37,634 bases of DNA from Acidobacteriota bacterium (GTDB lineage: Bacteria > Acidobacteriota > UBA6911 > JACQSX01), in NCBI GenBank assembly GCA_016199665.1, contig JACQGG010000020.1, positions 1-37,634 of the forward strand, read 5' to 3'. The position numbers and the translations under genes were made by a program. Shown piece after piece: positions 1-9,036 of the stretch. Within the stretch, counting starts at the first letter, position 1; each line of letters opens with the position of its first letter. The notes under the pieces were generated by a model that saw only the letters and a list, made by a program, of their open reading frames with translations, ran no database searches and was not told the origin of the DNA.

Positions 1-1599
1 AGCCTGCCCCACCGCCTGATTGTTGGCGGCAGTAATGCCCATATAGTGGTCGTTTTCAATAACGCGAACCTGCGGGTAGTATTCCCTGACAAATTGCACG
101 CTTCCGTCCGATGAAACATTGTCGGAGAAGATGATCTCAAAATCCTGAAAGGCGCCGTGGTAGAGTGAATCAAAGCAGTTGGCCAGATATTCTTTGCCGT
201 CCCAATTCAGAATGATCACACTGACAAGGGGGGCCGCCATAGCCGCCGCCGCTCTGTGCGGCGCCGCATCCTCCGGCCGGACTTTCCCCAAGGCGGTAGT
301 ACCCAGCTCTTCAGCGCCGCCCGACAGCCGTTGCCATTGGGAGTGTCGCAACTGCTCATAGCACACGGCCAGGACCGCCGCTATCAAAAAGACAAACGCG
401 AAGCTGGCTACAATTTCAGCCACCATTACCAGATTGGCCAGCAGGAACAAAGCGCAGACCAGATTGAACGATCCCCAGACGAACAGGCAGAAGGTTGGGA
501 AATCTCTGGTGAGAACACGCACTGCCTGGGGCGCAAAAGTGACCTTGCTGTAAAGAAAATGCTTGGTCAACAGACCGGACTTGGCCGCATAACTGCGCAC
601 CCAGTTCCAGGCTCCAGCCTGCTGCTTAACGCCCAGGACTGTCTCATAGTAAAAATCGGCCAGATCGTTCATCCTATGGAGCATGTCCCTGGTGGCCGCA
701 GCTTGCGCCTGAAGCATGGATGCTTCCTGTTCCAGGTTTTCAACAACAAACTCTTCTCCCAGCTTCTTTTTCAGTTGCAGCAGTTCCAAATCGCTGTCCA
801 ATTTGCGCAGGGACGTCTGGACCTTCAGTTTGTCTATCGCCAGCGCCTGCATTTCTTTGATAAACAACGTCTTCAAAGCGACAACTTGATCCGCTATTTC
901 GCTTCCCTCTTTCTCAATAGACCTTCTCAGCGCGCGCAGTGGATCGATTTCCCGGGGTGTCGCCTCCACAATCTCTCGGTCTACCTTCGAAAGTTTTGAT
1001 TGCATCGCAGCGTTGGCGGTGCCCAGCTCAACAATGCGGCCGGCCAAAGCCTGCAGGCGGGTGACTGCCTCCTCCATCTCTTCCAGCAGAGAAACTTTCA
1101 CCTTAGGCTGAGGAGGCGCTAGGGCCGGCGCTTTTTTCTCCGCGACCTGGCGGATCCGCGGCAACAGCCTCAACGCCAGCCATAGAGGCAGGCGATACAG
1201 CGGGACAACGGCCAGCAACAGCAGGGCCAAGACGGTGAAGATGGATCTGGGAAATTCTTCGGGTCCGCCCCGGGTCAAAGTCATGAACTGCACCATGAAC
1301 GTCATCTGCAGCAGAACCCCGGCAAGCAGCCCCAGGATCAGCACGCCGATGCGGCGCAACTGTAGCTGATAAAGTCCGAAGATCTGAAAAGCCAGCAGAA
1401 GACTGACTACGATCAGCCACTCGTCATGGTCGACGTCGCCGTAAAGCTTTGCCAGGGGAGTGGCAAAGAAAAACCAGCCGGGTTCTCGCAGCGTCCAGGC
1501 ATAGCTATACAATCTACGAACCACGAAGGCATCAACAGCCACCAGTAGCGGCGTCTGTACCCAGAGAGCCGTCTTTACCAGAGAATCTGAGAATTTCAT
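1..1599 (-). CDS. Fusion protein, partial (C-terminus beyond window): N-terminal multi-TM region resembling the WcaJ/WbaP-type N-terminal membrane domain, central coiled coil, TM pair, C-terminal GT2 glycosyltransferase domain
   Basis: Manual reverse-strand translation from ATG at 1599 gives an open frame to position 1 (absent from the ORF track because it has no stop in the window): MKFSDSLVKTALWVQTPLLVAVDAFVVRRLYSYAW...DEWLIVVSLLLAFQIFGLYQLQLRR..., then a Leu/Glu/Lys-rich helical stretch, then ...MAAPLVSVIILNWDGKEYLANCFDSLYHGAFQDFEIIFSDNVSSDGS (GT2 N-terminal signature). Confidence 0.8.
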   Translation of the reverse strand, partial: MKFSDSLVKTALWVQTPLLVAVDAFVVRRLYSYAWTLREPGWFFFATPLAKLYGDVDHDEWLIVVSLLLAFQIFGLYQLQLRRIGVLILGLLAGVLLQMTFMVQFMTLTRGGPEEFPRSIFTVLALLLLAVVPLYRLPLWLALRLLPRIRQVAEKKAPALAPPQPKVKVSLLEEMEEAVTRLQALAGRIVELGTANAAMQSKLSKVDREIVEATPREIDPLRALRRSIEKEGSEIADQVVALKTLFIKEMQALAIDKLKVQTSLRKLDSDLELLQLKKKLGEEFVVENLEQEASMLQAQAAATRDMLHRMNDLADFYYETVLGVKQQAGAWNWVRSYAAKSGLLTKHFLYSKVTFAPQAVRVLTRDFPTFCLFVWGSFNLVCALFLLANLVMVAEIVASFAFVFLIAAVLAVCYEQLRHSQWQRLSGGAEELGTTALGKVRPEDAAPHRAAAAMAAPLVSVIILNWDGKEYLANCFDSLYHGAFQDFEIIFSDNVSSDGSVQFVREYYPQVRVIENDHYMGITAANNQAVGQA

Positions 1600-4500
1600 C
1601 CTCTAATCCCGCGCCAAAAATGGTCTCGGCCGATCCGCCACAGCGTCGCGCAGAGAGTCACGAGACTAACCAAAACGCCCACCTCAAGGAGCACTTGAGG
1701 GCCATACTCCGCGACAATCCGATATTGGCCCGGGCGCCGGATATACCAGCCATTGTCATGAAGATTTGCCCTGAAATGTTCCTTGAGAAGGGTCCGGTGG
1801 TTCCGCTCAAAAAACCAGCTCAGGAGCGCCGAAAACTCAAACCAGTGCGAGCGGGAAGCGCGCCGCTCGTCCAGGATATAGGCCTTCCATCCAGGGTGGA
1901 ACTCCTGCCAGAGAAGCAGCCAAAAAGGCCCCTCGCTCCTTACGTCAAAGGTGTAGCGCGTCAGACGAGAGGAGCGATGAACCTCGGCGAAACTGCGGTT
2001 TATGACGGGTCTGGTAATACCCTTGCGCATCTCCACAAGCGCCACTTCAAACGTGGCATCCAACTTTACGTTGAGACCTCCGGGGATGTAGCCTGCAGAC
2101 TCCGCATGGAGGGACGTGGGTTTGGACCACAGGAATTCACTATTCAAACCATTTGCATAGTCCTGCGACTCGGGCTGGAACTGAAACAGTTCTTTGCCCA
2201 GAGTGAAAAGGGGTCGGTCGATTGCATGAGATAACAGACGGGGCCAGTTCTCAAATCTGCCGGAGAAGGGCACTTTGGAGTAAAGCCCCACTTCCTCTAT
2301 CTCAAAAGAATATTCCTGTGGACCTCGAGTCGGCTGGAAAGCCCGGGATCGAGCCAATCGCAGACGTAAGGTCACAGGTCTGGCCTGTGGGCTCCTGGGA
2401 TAGAACTCAGCCCGGAGGTCTGGCCAGTTCAGCTCCAACGTGTTCCCTCTTCCCCCAAAAATATTCGAGTGGGGGAGAGGCAGATACTCCACCGAGTAAA
2501 CCTCCTGGGGAGCAGTTCCTGAAGGCACGGTTATCTGCAGCAGGCGCCGGGGCACATCCTCCTTCGGAGGCTGATCCGCAGGCTGAAGCGGGAAACCCCT
2601 CCAGCCAATCACCTTCACGGCCTCCTCATCGGGGGGCCAGCCGTTCCAGGTTGTGGCCAGAGGCACGCCGTTTTTTTTGACGACAAAGTAGTCCATACCC
2701 CACGAAGTCTCCGCCTGATTGCTTGTGTCGTACACATTCGGGAAGTCCTGCGGAAGCCGGGTTTGGAACACCTGGTACGGCCCCACGGTGTCCGCATACT
2801 TCCATTCCTTCAGCGCCTCGCGCTTGCCGGGAAACAGAGTTTCGTCTCCCTTGCCATCGCCGTCTACATCAATCACCAGTTCCGGCATCAGCGTTTGAGC
2901 CGCACGGTCATCGAGCCGGTAGGTCACCATCAGAGAGGAGGCCTGTGCGAAGTTCGCCCCCCTCAGGTCGACGGACGCAACCAACGCGTCTGGAGCAAAC
3001 TCCGTCTGGCTCTCAGGTTCGAGATCCACTCGAAGTGAGATTCCGTCCCTTCGTAACGCAACAGTCGCTCCATCGAGCTCTTTAACTCTCGCTACGGTTA
3101 TCGTCTGCTCGTCTTCTTTGACTGCAGTCCCCGTAACTTGGGTGATGCGGGAATGCACCTTAGGCTCCTTCAACGTCTCCTGAAGCTCCGTTGGGACTTC
3201 ACTTTCCGCAGTTGTTTCCAACTGCGCGGCGGTTTCCGATACTTTCGGGTAATCCACCTGAACCCTGCTCAGCTCGGCCTTGAGAATGAACGTAGCCGTG
3301 GACCCAAGCCGCGATGTCGCTATCACTCTATCAGTCCGGTTCTCATAGGTGCCGGATACAACCCAGGTGTTTTCGTCAGTCACAAGACTTCGATGGCGAA
3401 GAGCCGATCCATCGGGTCGTTGTACCGGCTGCAAGGTCCAGCTCTCCCAGCGGGACAAGGACACTTTGTCTTCCCTGACCAGTAATGACAGGTCGTTGTA
3501 GATAGACAATTCCCGGATCTCGAAAGTGAAAGGCGCCTCCTTGCTGAGAGCGGCCGTTCCTTTACCCGGCTTTTTCCTGGCAACCAGAAACAATCTCACC
3601 AGGCGAGGCTTGGCAAGCCGGTAGAATGCATCCGCAACCGGCGTATTCCGGACAACGTCGGGTTCAGGAATACCGGCCAGTTCCATGGTACTGAGCTTGG
3701 CGGTGACTTCCAGCTCATTTGGCCGATCTTTGACTCGGCTGGCGGTCGCTGGAATCCACTCGCTGACTTCCTCACTGCCATTATGACTGATCCCAAAAAC
3801 CACATCCATCGCCTGAACTGACGGGTCCGTAACAAACAATCGCAGCTTGAAATACGGGTAATCATCCAGGTCAATGCCGGGAGTCGGACGGCCTGTCGCT
3901 GCTCCGGGCGAAGCGAGATCCGACAGGTCCCTTTCGAGAATCTCATACTCCATTTCAGGGGAATCCTTATCGAAGAACATTCTCACCTGCATGCCATCCG
4001 CTGTCCCTGCTAACGCCGTCACCACGGTCGCCTCCGGTGGGATTCCAGTATCTGCCCGTTCTTTTTCCTTAAAATCCAGACCCTCCCAGATTTGAATACT
4101 GGCCGCCCGGTCATCTGCGTTGTCCAGAAGTTCGGTGAGTCTCTCCACTTTCTGCGGGGTGTAGAGCAATAATTCATTGGCCCCCGGTTTCAACGTGACA
4201 TCCTTCAACTCAATCAAATCGCCGCCGACAGGAAATGGAGTCTGGTACCGCGCCCACGACTTTCCGAAAACCCAGGAGCTCACCAGTCGCTGGAAAGAAA
4301 AAGGGGCCTCAAGGTACCGGGAGCGCAGCCTGAAGTTGCGCGTCTGGTCTCTATTCAGGGACACCCGCAGATCGCGATCCCCGACACTGGATACGTAGAA
4401 ACTCAGATCCCCTTTAACAGAAAAACGGCGCGGGTTGACTAGCAGCATCCTCATGTTGTTGGATCCCCAGCGCCAGCGGTGGTGATGGTCTGTTTCCAAT

Positions 4501-7500
4501 TCGTAAATGTTCTCTCGATCGAGCACAAAGGGTTTGGCTGATCTCTCCGCTGAGCCCTCGCTCCGGGTGATAAGGGGATTGAACCAGCGCGTCGCTTCCA
4601 CTTCCCAGTTGCGTTCCCCGGAAAGTGCAAAAACCGGACTCGAGTGCAAGCGAGGTCTGATCAGCGCACGCATCTGATAATCCCCTGGGGCGGGAACCAA
4701 AACATCGTTTCGATTTTGCGTTATTCCATGCTCATACTTACCGCGAACATCCGTCGGAGCATATCCCGTGGATTGGTAGCGCTCGACGTCCCGGCGTTCC
4801 TGGGTTTGAATTAAATTTCGATAAGGCTCTTCATTTGTTGCCACAATCCGGTTCAAGAGAGAATTTACCTCTGCCTTGGGCGCAACTAAAACTGCGGAAA
4901 CATGGCGGTTCATGTTGCGAGAAAGGAAGAAAAGCCGGGCATTCGCCAGCGAGTCACGATCTGCCATGGACGCAGACCGAAATCCAACAATGACACTCCG
5001 CCGTTTCTCATAACCAATTTCGTAGAGAGTCTGGTCGCCCTTCCGAAGTTCTGCATCCGGGCCGATTTTCTCGCTGGTGCTCAAAGCAGACCAGTCCCCG
5101 TAAGTTGAGGCAATTTGCCGGTCACCCAGAAACAAAAGGGTTGTGGCATTCCCGCCACGGGTGTTGTAGTCCGGGAAGTCTTTGGGCAGGTTTGCCTCGA
5201 ACAGTTTTATCGATACATCCGGAATGTACCTGGGACGCCAGCTTTTCAGATTCGCCAATTGGAAAACCTTGATCTCGTGGCGCCCTCTGTCAAGATTGGC
5301 CTCGCCGTGAAACTGCCACACTCGGGAAAGCTGGACCAGTTGACCGGTGGGGCTGGTTTGGTCCGCAGGCGCCAGCAGTTGATCGTCAACGGTGAGCAGG
5401 ATTTCCGCAGGCCTCTGGTCTGGCACCCTTTGGGAAAGCACGTAGCGTGTTTGGGATTCGGATGCAGAGTTGAAGGCGAGACCGGAACCGTTGCCGGCAG
5501 CCAGGCGATACGGGGAGTCTATCAAGTTCAGAACAAAATCGGCCACGTCCTTGCCCAGAAGCAGCCTGCTCTGGGTGGCACTGAGCAGTGACTCAAGCCT
5601 TTCGAACGGAGCCGTGCCCTGGCTCTTGCCCTGACCGTTGGCAGATACAAAGATTTGCCGGGGATCCCATGCGTTCTTAAACATTGCGGGCAGTGAATCC
5701 AGCTTGGAAGTCTCGTCCTGAAAGTCGCGATACGGAACATTGGTTAGCACGGCGCTCTCTTTGGCGGCGCTCTCCAATGAACTGTCCGGGCGAAGCTCAT
5801 AGAAGGCAAAATAGGGAGTCTCCCGGATCAGCGTGAAGAAGCGGACATCGGCTAAAATCGCGCGTAAGGCCCAATAATCCCTCGGCGGATTCGGAGACAC
5901 GGGAGGAAATACTATGGAAGCATTTTGATAGTCCTTGTGCACCAGCAGGTAGCGAAAGCGCGAAGTCTTCAGGAGTTGATAAGCCATCTCGGGGTCGCCC
6001 CCAACTCCTGAGCTTAGAACCTGCGGTGTGATTCCCAGGCGTCGCCTTCCCGTCAGGGAGTAGCTGATCGGGCCTTTTGCGGGCTCTTCACTGTAACCCG
6101 TCACCAGACCCAGGCTTGGAATCGACCTCAACAGGCCAGGGATGTCGGGAAACGTAAAATACGGCCACCAGCCATAAACCGCAGGACCCATCTCCCACCA
6201 GGGTAGATTGAGGAGACGGTCTCCCTCCCTGTGATTCTTCAAAATGTAAGTGTGAACCCACTGATACGGTTCGGGAATCTTGACGGTCGGTGTGTGGAAC
6301 GGAGCCATATGCCTCTTCCACGGTCCATAGGTTGGGCGGACACTGATCAACTGAGGCCATCCGTTAACAAGAGTAATATGCGACACGATGAGAGCGACTA
6401 TCAGGACTCCCAAGTACGGCCGGAACCTGGTGTGGAGGTGTGAGTTCCAGAAATGCTGGAGTATGTTCTGGACAGTTGCTCCCGCAAGCACCGCGTAAAG
6501 AATGCCCATTATGAAAAGCCAATAGTTGGGTGACTGAATGATGTTAAATCCCGGAACGTAGGTAAACATCAGAACATATAATTTATCAAGTACCGGGTAA
6601 TGGGACGCCGCCGCCAGAACGGTCAGCAGGAGGGAAACCAGAGCAAAGGGCAAAGTTCTCCGTCGGGGCTTCCAGAGCAGACAGGCATAAACATACAGCG
6701 GACACAACAAACTTAGAGGCGCCCACGGAACCTGCATCATTATGCCTGATGCGATGTTGTCCGGATTGCCCGTGATCAGCCGCGAAATCCAGAGTACCCC
6801 GGCCCAAGGCTTGTTGAATTCATACCATTGGATCCTTTGAGTGAAAACACCCTCCGTTACGAACAAATCACCGATTGCGTTGCCCGTGTAGAACCAAACG
6901 ATCGGTAAGATCCAAAAAAAGTTCAACAGGATCATCATGGTGGCAGCGACAGACAAGAACTTGAGCGTCAACCAACCGCGGAGTTCGGGTTCGAATAATA
7001 GTCGAATCAGGATGTAAGCGCCGACGGCAACTCCGGTTATGATGGTGAAGCGAGGGCTCGGTGCGCTCATGAGAAACCCTAACGCGACGAGCAGAGCAGG
7101 CTTTAACGCACCTTTGCCGGGGTTTTCCAAACCCCGAATCACCCCGGCCAGAATCAGCGCATCTCCCCCCAGAGCAAGCGAGAAAAGCGATGTGCCCGGA
7201 AATTCGGGCTGCAACATCGCAAACATGGCAGCCACCAGGCTGGAAATTTGCGAAAACCGGCCTCGAAAAACAGTATGTCCCAAATACAAAACTCCCCAGC
7301 CCAAAGCGGCGGTGGGAACCACCAAGTACAGCCTGTTTAAGACCCACAAGGGTACCTTGAGCCAGTAAAGGACACAGACCATCAAGTGCCAGGGCCCAAA
7401 AGACAGCCAAACGTTGGCCTGGCCCCACAAATTATAGGGGGACCAGGTCGACAGGGCTTCTTCAAGGCTCTTGGCCGGGTCCATGGGGGCAACCAAGTCT

Positions 7501-7622
7501 CCCCAGTTGATATAGGTTCCGGGCGTGAAAAAGCCCGGGCAGTGCCACAGCGCCATGGCCAACAGCACAATCACCAGGGCGGGGCCAAAGCGGCCGATCG
7601 AAGGAACGAGGTTTTTACTCAT
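1596..7622 (-). CDS. Giant (2008 aa) integral membrane protein, GT-C/YfhO/AftD-like N-terminal multi-TM region with a very long extracytoplasmic portion and C-terminal TM anchor
   Basis: Long uninterrupted ORF; N-terminal hydrophobic segments with INWGDLVAPMDPAKSLEEAL...W; C-terminal HPGWKAYI...YIRRPGQYRIVAEYGPQVLLEVGVLVSLVTLCATLW as in YfhO/GT-C-like membrane proteins. Confidence 0.85.
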   Translation of the reverse strand: MSKNLVPSIGRFGPALVIVLLAMALWHCPGFFTPGTYINWGDLVAPMDPAKSLEEALSTWSPYNLWGQANVWLSFGPWHLMVCVLYWLKVPLWVLNRLYLVVPTAALGWGVLYLGHTVFRGRFSQISSLVAAMFAMLQPEFPGTSLFSLALGGDALILAGVIRGLENPGKGALKPALLVALGFLMSAPSPRFTIITGVAVGAYILIRLLFEPELRGWLTLKFLSVAATMMILLNFFWILPIVWFYTGNAIGDLFVTEGVFTQRIQWYEFNKPWAGVLWISRLITGNPDNIASGIMMQVPWAPLSLLCPLYVYACLLWKPRRRTLPFALVSLLLTVLAAASHYPVLDKLYVLMFTYVPGFNIIQSPNYWLFIMGILYAVLAGATVQNILQHFWNSHLHTRFRPYLGVLIVALIVSHITLVNGWPQLISVRPTYGPWKRHMAPFHTPTVKIPEPYQWVHTYILKNHREGDRLLNLPWWEMGPAVYGWWPYFTFPDIPGLLRSIPSLGLVTGYSEEPAKGPISYSLTGRRRLGITPQVLSSGVGGDPEMAYQLLKTSRFRYLLVHKDYQNASIVFPPVSPNPPRDYWALRAILADVRFFTLIRETPYFAFYELRPDSSLESAAKESAVLTNVPYRDFQDETSKLDSLPAMFKNAWDPRQIFVSANGQGKSQGTAPFERLESLLSATQSRLLLGKDVADFVLNLIDSPYRLAAGNGSGLAFNSASESQTRYVLSQRVPDQRPAEILLTVDDQLLAPADQTSPTGQLVQLSRVWQFHGEANLDRGRHEIKVFQLANLKSWRPRYIPDVSIKLFEANLPKDFPDYNTRGGNATTLLFLGDRQIASTYGDWSALSTSEKIGPDAELRKGDQTLYEIGYEKRRSVIVGFRSASMADRDSLANARLFFLSRNMNRHVSAVLVAPKAEVNSLLNRIVATNEEPYRNLIQTQERRDVERYQSTGYAPTDVRGKYEHGITQNRNDVLVPAPGDYQMRALIRPRLHSSPVFALSGERNWEVEATRWFNPLITRSEGSAERSAKPFVLDRENIYELETDHHHRWRWGSNNMRMLLVNPRRFSVKGDLSFYVSSVGDRDLRVSLNRDQTRNFRLRSRYLEAPFSFQRLVSSWVFGKSWARYQTPFPVGGDLIELKDVTLKPGANELLLYTPQKVERLTELLDNADDRAASIQIWEGLDFKEKERADTGIPPEATVVTALAGTADGMQVRMFFDKDSPEMEYEILERDLSDLASPGAATGRPTPGIDLDDYPYFKLRLFVTDPSVQAMDVVFGISHNGSEEVSEWIPATASRVKDRPNELEVTAKLSTMELAGIPEPDVVRNTPVADAFYRLAKPRLVRLFLVARKKPGKGTAALSKEAPFTFEIRELSIYNDLSLLVREDKVSLSRWESWTLQPVQRPDGSALRHRSLVTDENTWVVSGTYENRTDRVIATSRLGSTATFILKAELSRVQVDYPKVSETAAQLETTAESEVPTELQETLKEPKVHSRITQVTGTAVKEDEQTITVARVKELDGATVALRRDGISLRVDLEPESQTEFAPDALVASVDLRGANFAQASSLMVTYRLDDRAAQTLMPELVIDVDGDGKGDETLFPGKREALKEWKYADTVGPYQVFQTRLPQDFPNVYDTSNQAETSWGMDYFVVKKNGVPLATTWNGWPPDEEAVKVIGWRGFPLQPADQPPKEDVPRRLLQITVPSGTAPQEVYSVEYLPLPHSNIFGGRGNTLELNWPDLRAEFYPRSPQARPVTLRLRLARSRAFQPTRGPQEYSFEIEEVGLYSKVPFSGRFENWPRLLSHAIDRPLFTLGKELFQFQPESQDYANGLNSEFLWSKPTSLHAESAGYIPGGLNVKLDATFEVALVEMRKGITRPVINRSFAEVHRSSRLTRYTFDVRSEGPFWLLLWQEFHPGWKAYILDERRASRSHWFEFSALLSWFFERNHRTLLKEHFRANLHDNGWYIRRPGQYRIVAEYGPQVLLEVGVLVSLVTLCATLWRIGRDHFWRGIRG

Positions 7623-7678
7623 GATCTATCTGATGGTAACACTGAAAGCCCAGCCTGCCGGCTCTTAGCGGGAGTACC

Positions 7679-9034
7679 TCACTTGTCCATAGGGGGGGGA
7701 ACCTTACTGCAAAAAATTCTGGGAAGCGTCTGCAGAAACGCCCTGTCAAAAATAGCCTCAGAGGTGCATTCATAAGCCAACTCGCCCGCATTCTTTCTAA
7801 ACTCCCGGAGCACGTTCTCGTCACCGAGTAAATCAATCACCGCCTCGGCAAGATCCTCGGCCTGATATTCGATGGTATGCCCGGCTCGGTGCCGGCTTAT
7901 CGTCTGCGCAAACTGGGGAACCGATGTAATAACCACGGGGAGTCCGCACACCAGGTACAGTTTCGGCTTGCCAGGATCACAGTGATAAGCGGGGTTGTCC
8001 GGAAGGTCCGAGTAAGGAGCAACGCCTATGGCGCACCGCGAGAGCGCCCGGCAAAGATCCTCCTGCCTCTTGATGAATCCTTCAAAAACAAAATGTCGGT
8101 CCATGCCCGCCTTGACCACCTCATTCTTGAACGGCCCCCAGTCTCCATAGCCGAACAGGCGCACTTTGACATCGGGAAGCTTCTCTGCAATCAGTGGCAG
8201 GGCTTCGACCAGCAGTGAGAGACCATGATAGAGGCCAGGCCCTCCCACATATCCAATAGTCCGCCGCTCAATGTCATTCATGGGAGATCGTTGAACCAGC
8301 CTGGAGCTGAACCCCAGCGGCACGAGGGTGGAAAGATAGCTCCCTTCCGGAACCCCACCGATCCTGGCGCGCCCCTTTTCGATCCCTTCGGAAATGCTCC
8401 AAGCGAAGTCGGACTTGCGCACCCCAAGCCGATCAAATGCAAAAATCAGCCGGCGAATGACGTTGTGAAAATACAGGCGATCCGACAGAGGAAAATAATC
8501 GATGCTGTAGTGAATCAGCTTACTTACCACCCCCATCTTCTTCAGACACATCCCAACCACAATGGGAAAGCAGCCGATGCCAATAAATAGGTCGAATTTA
8601 CGCCCCAGCCTGAACATTGTTCGAAGGATAGAAAACAGGCAAATCAGGTAAATGGGAAAGATCAGCGGAAGCCGGAACCAGGCATGGTTCTTGAGCCGCC
8701 CACTCCTAATCGTTCGAAAGTGCTTGGCGCCTCCTTTTTCGAAGACGGAAACACGGGCCGTGTCTTCGGTCGCATAGGTGTTGTTGGTGCCAATGACCGC
8801 GAGTGTTCTGACACGCTCCTGAAGGTATTCCTCCAGGACTTCGGTCCGCGCCGTCAGCAGTTCTCCCGCAATCAGGACATCCAAATCGGCCAAAGAGGGG
8901 TAATCCTGCACACCCTGGGAACGTGGGGATTCCACCGGCGTGGAGCTGGAGGCGAACGGGGGCGGATACACGTCCGCATCCCGCCCGGACCGTCCAGACA
9001 TTCTAGGCTCTAATTCTGCCCCAGACTTACCCAA
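7679..9034 (-). CDS. Glycosyltransferase, GT4-like (GT-B fold)
   Basis: 451 aa; RRTIGYVGGPGLYHGLSLLVEALPLIAEKLPDVKVRLFGYGDWGPFKNEV...VFEGFIKRQEDLCRALSRCAIGVAPYSD...PGKPKLYLVCGLPVVITSVPQFAQ is typical of the GT4 C-terminal domain. Confidence 0.85.
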   Translation of the reverse strand: MGKSGAELEPRMSGRSGRDADVYPPPFASSSTPVESPRSQGVQDYPSLADLDVLIAGELLTARTEVLEEYLQERVRTLAVIGTNNTYATEDTARVSVFEKGGAKHFRTIRSGRLKNHAWFRLPLIFPIYLICLFSILRTMFRLGRKFDLFIGIGCFPIVVGMCLKKMGVVSKLIHYSIDYFPLSDRLYFHNVIRRLIFAFDRLGVRKSDFAWSISEGIEKGRARIGGVPEGSYLSTLVPLGFSSRLVQRSPMNDIERRTIGYVGGPGLYHGLSLLVEALPLIAEKLPDVKVRLFGYGDWGPFKNEVVKAGMDRHFVFEGFIKRQEDLCRALSRCAIGVAPYSDLPDNPAYHCDPGKPKLYLVCGLPVVITSVPQFAQTISRHRAGHTIEYQAEDLAEAVIDLLGDENVLREFRKNAGELAYECTSEAIFDRAFLQTLPRIFCSKVPPPMDK

Positions 9035-9036
9035 GA

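Noticed and set aside
256-999. Plus-strand ORF of 247 aa
   Set aside because: Lies opposite the clear fusion-GT reading frame (1-1599 minus); low-complexity composition without recognisable motifs.
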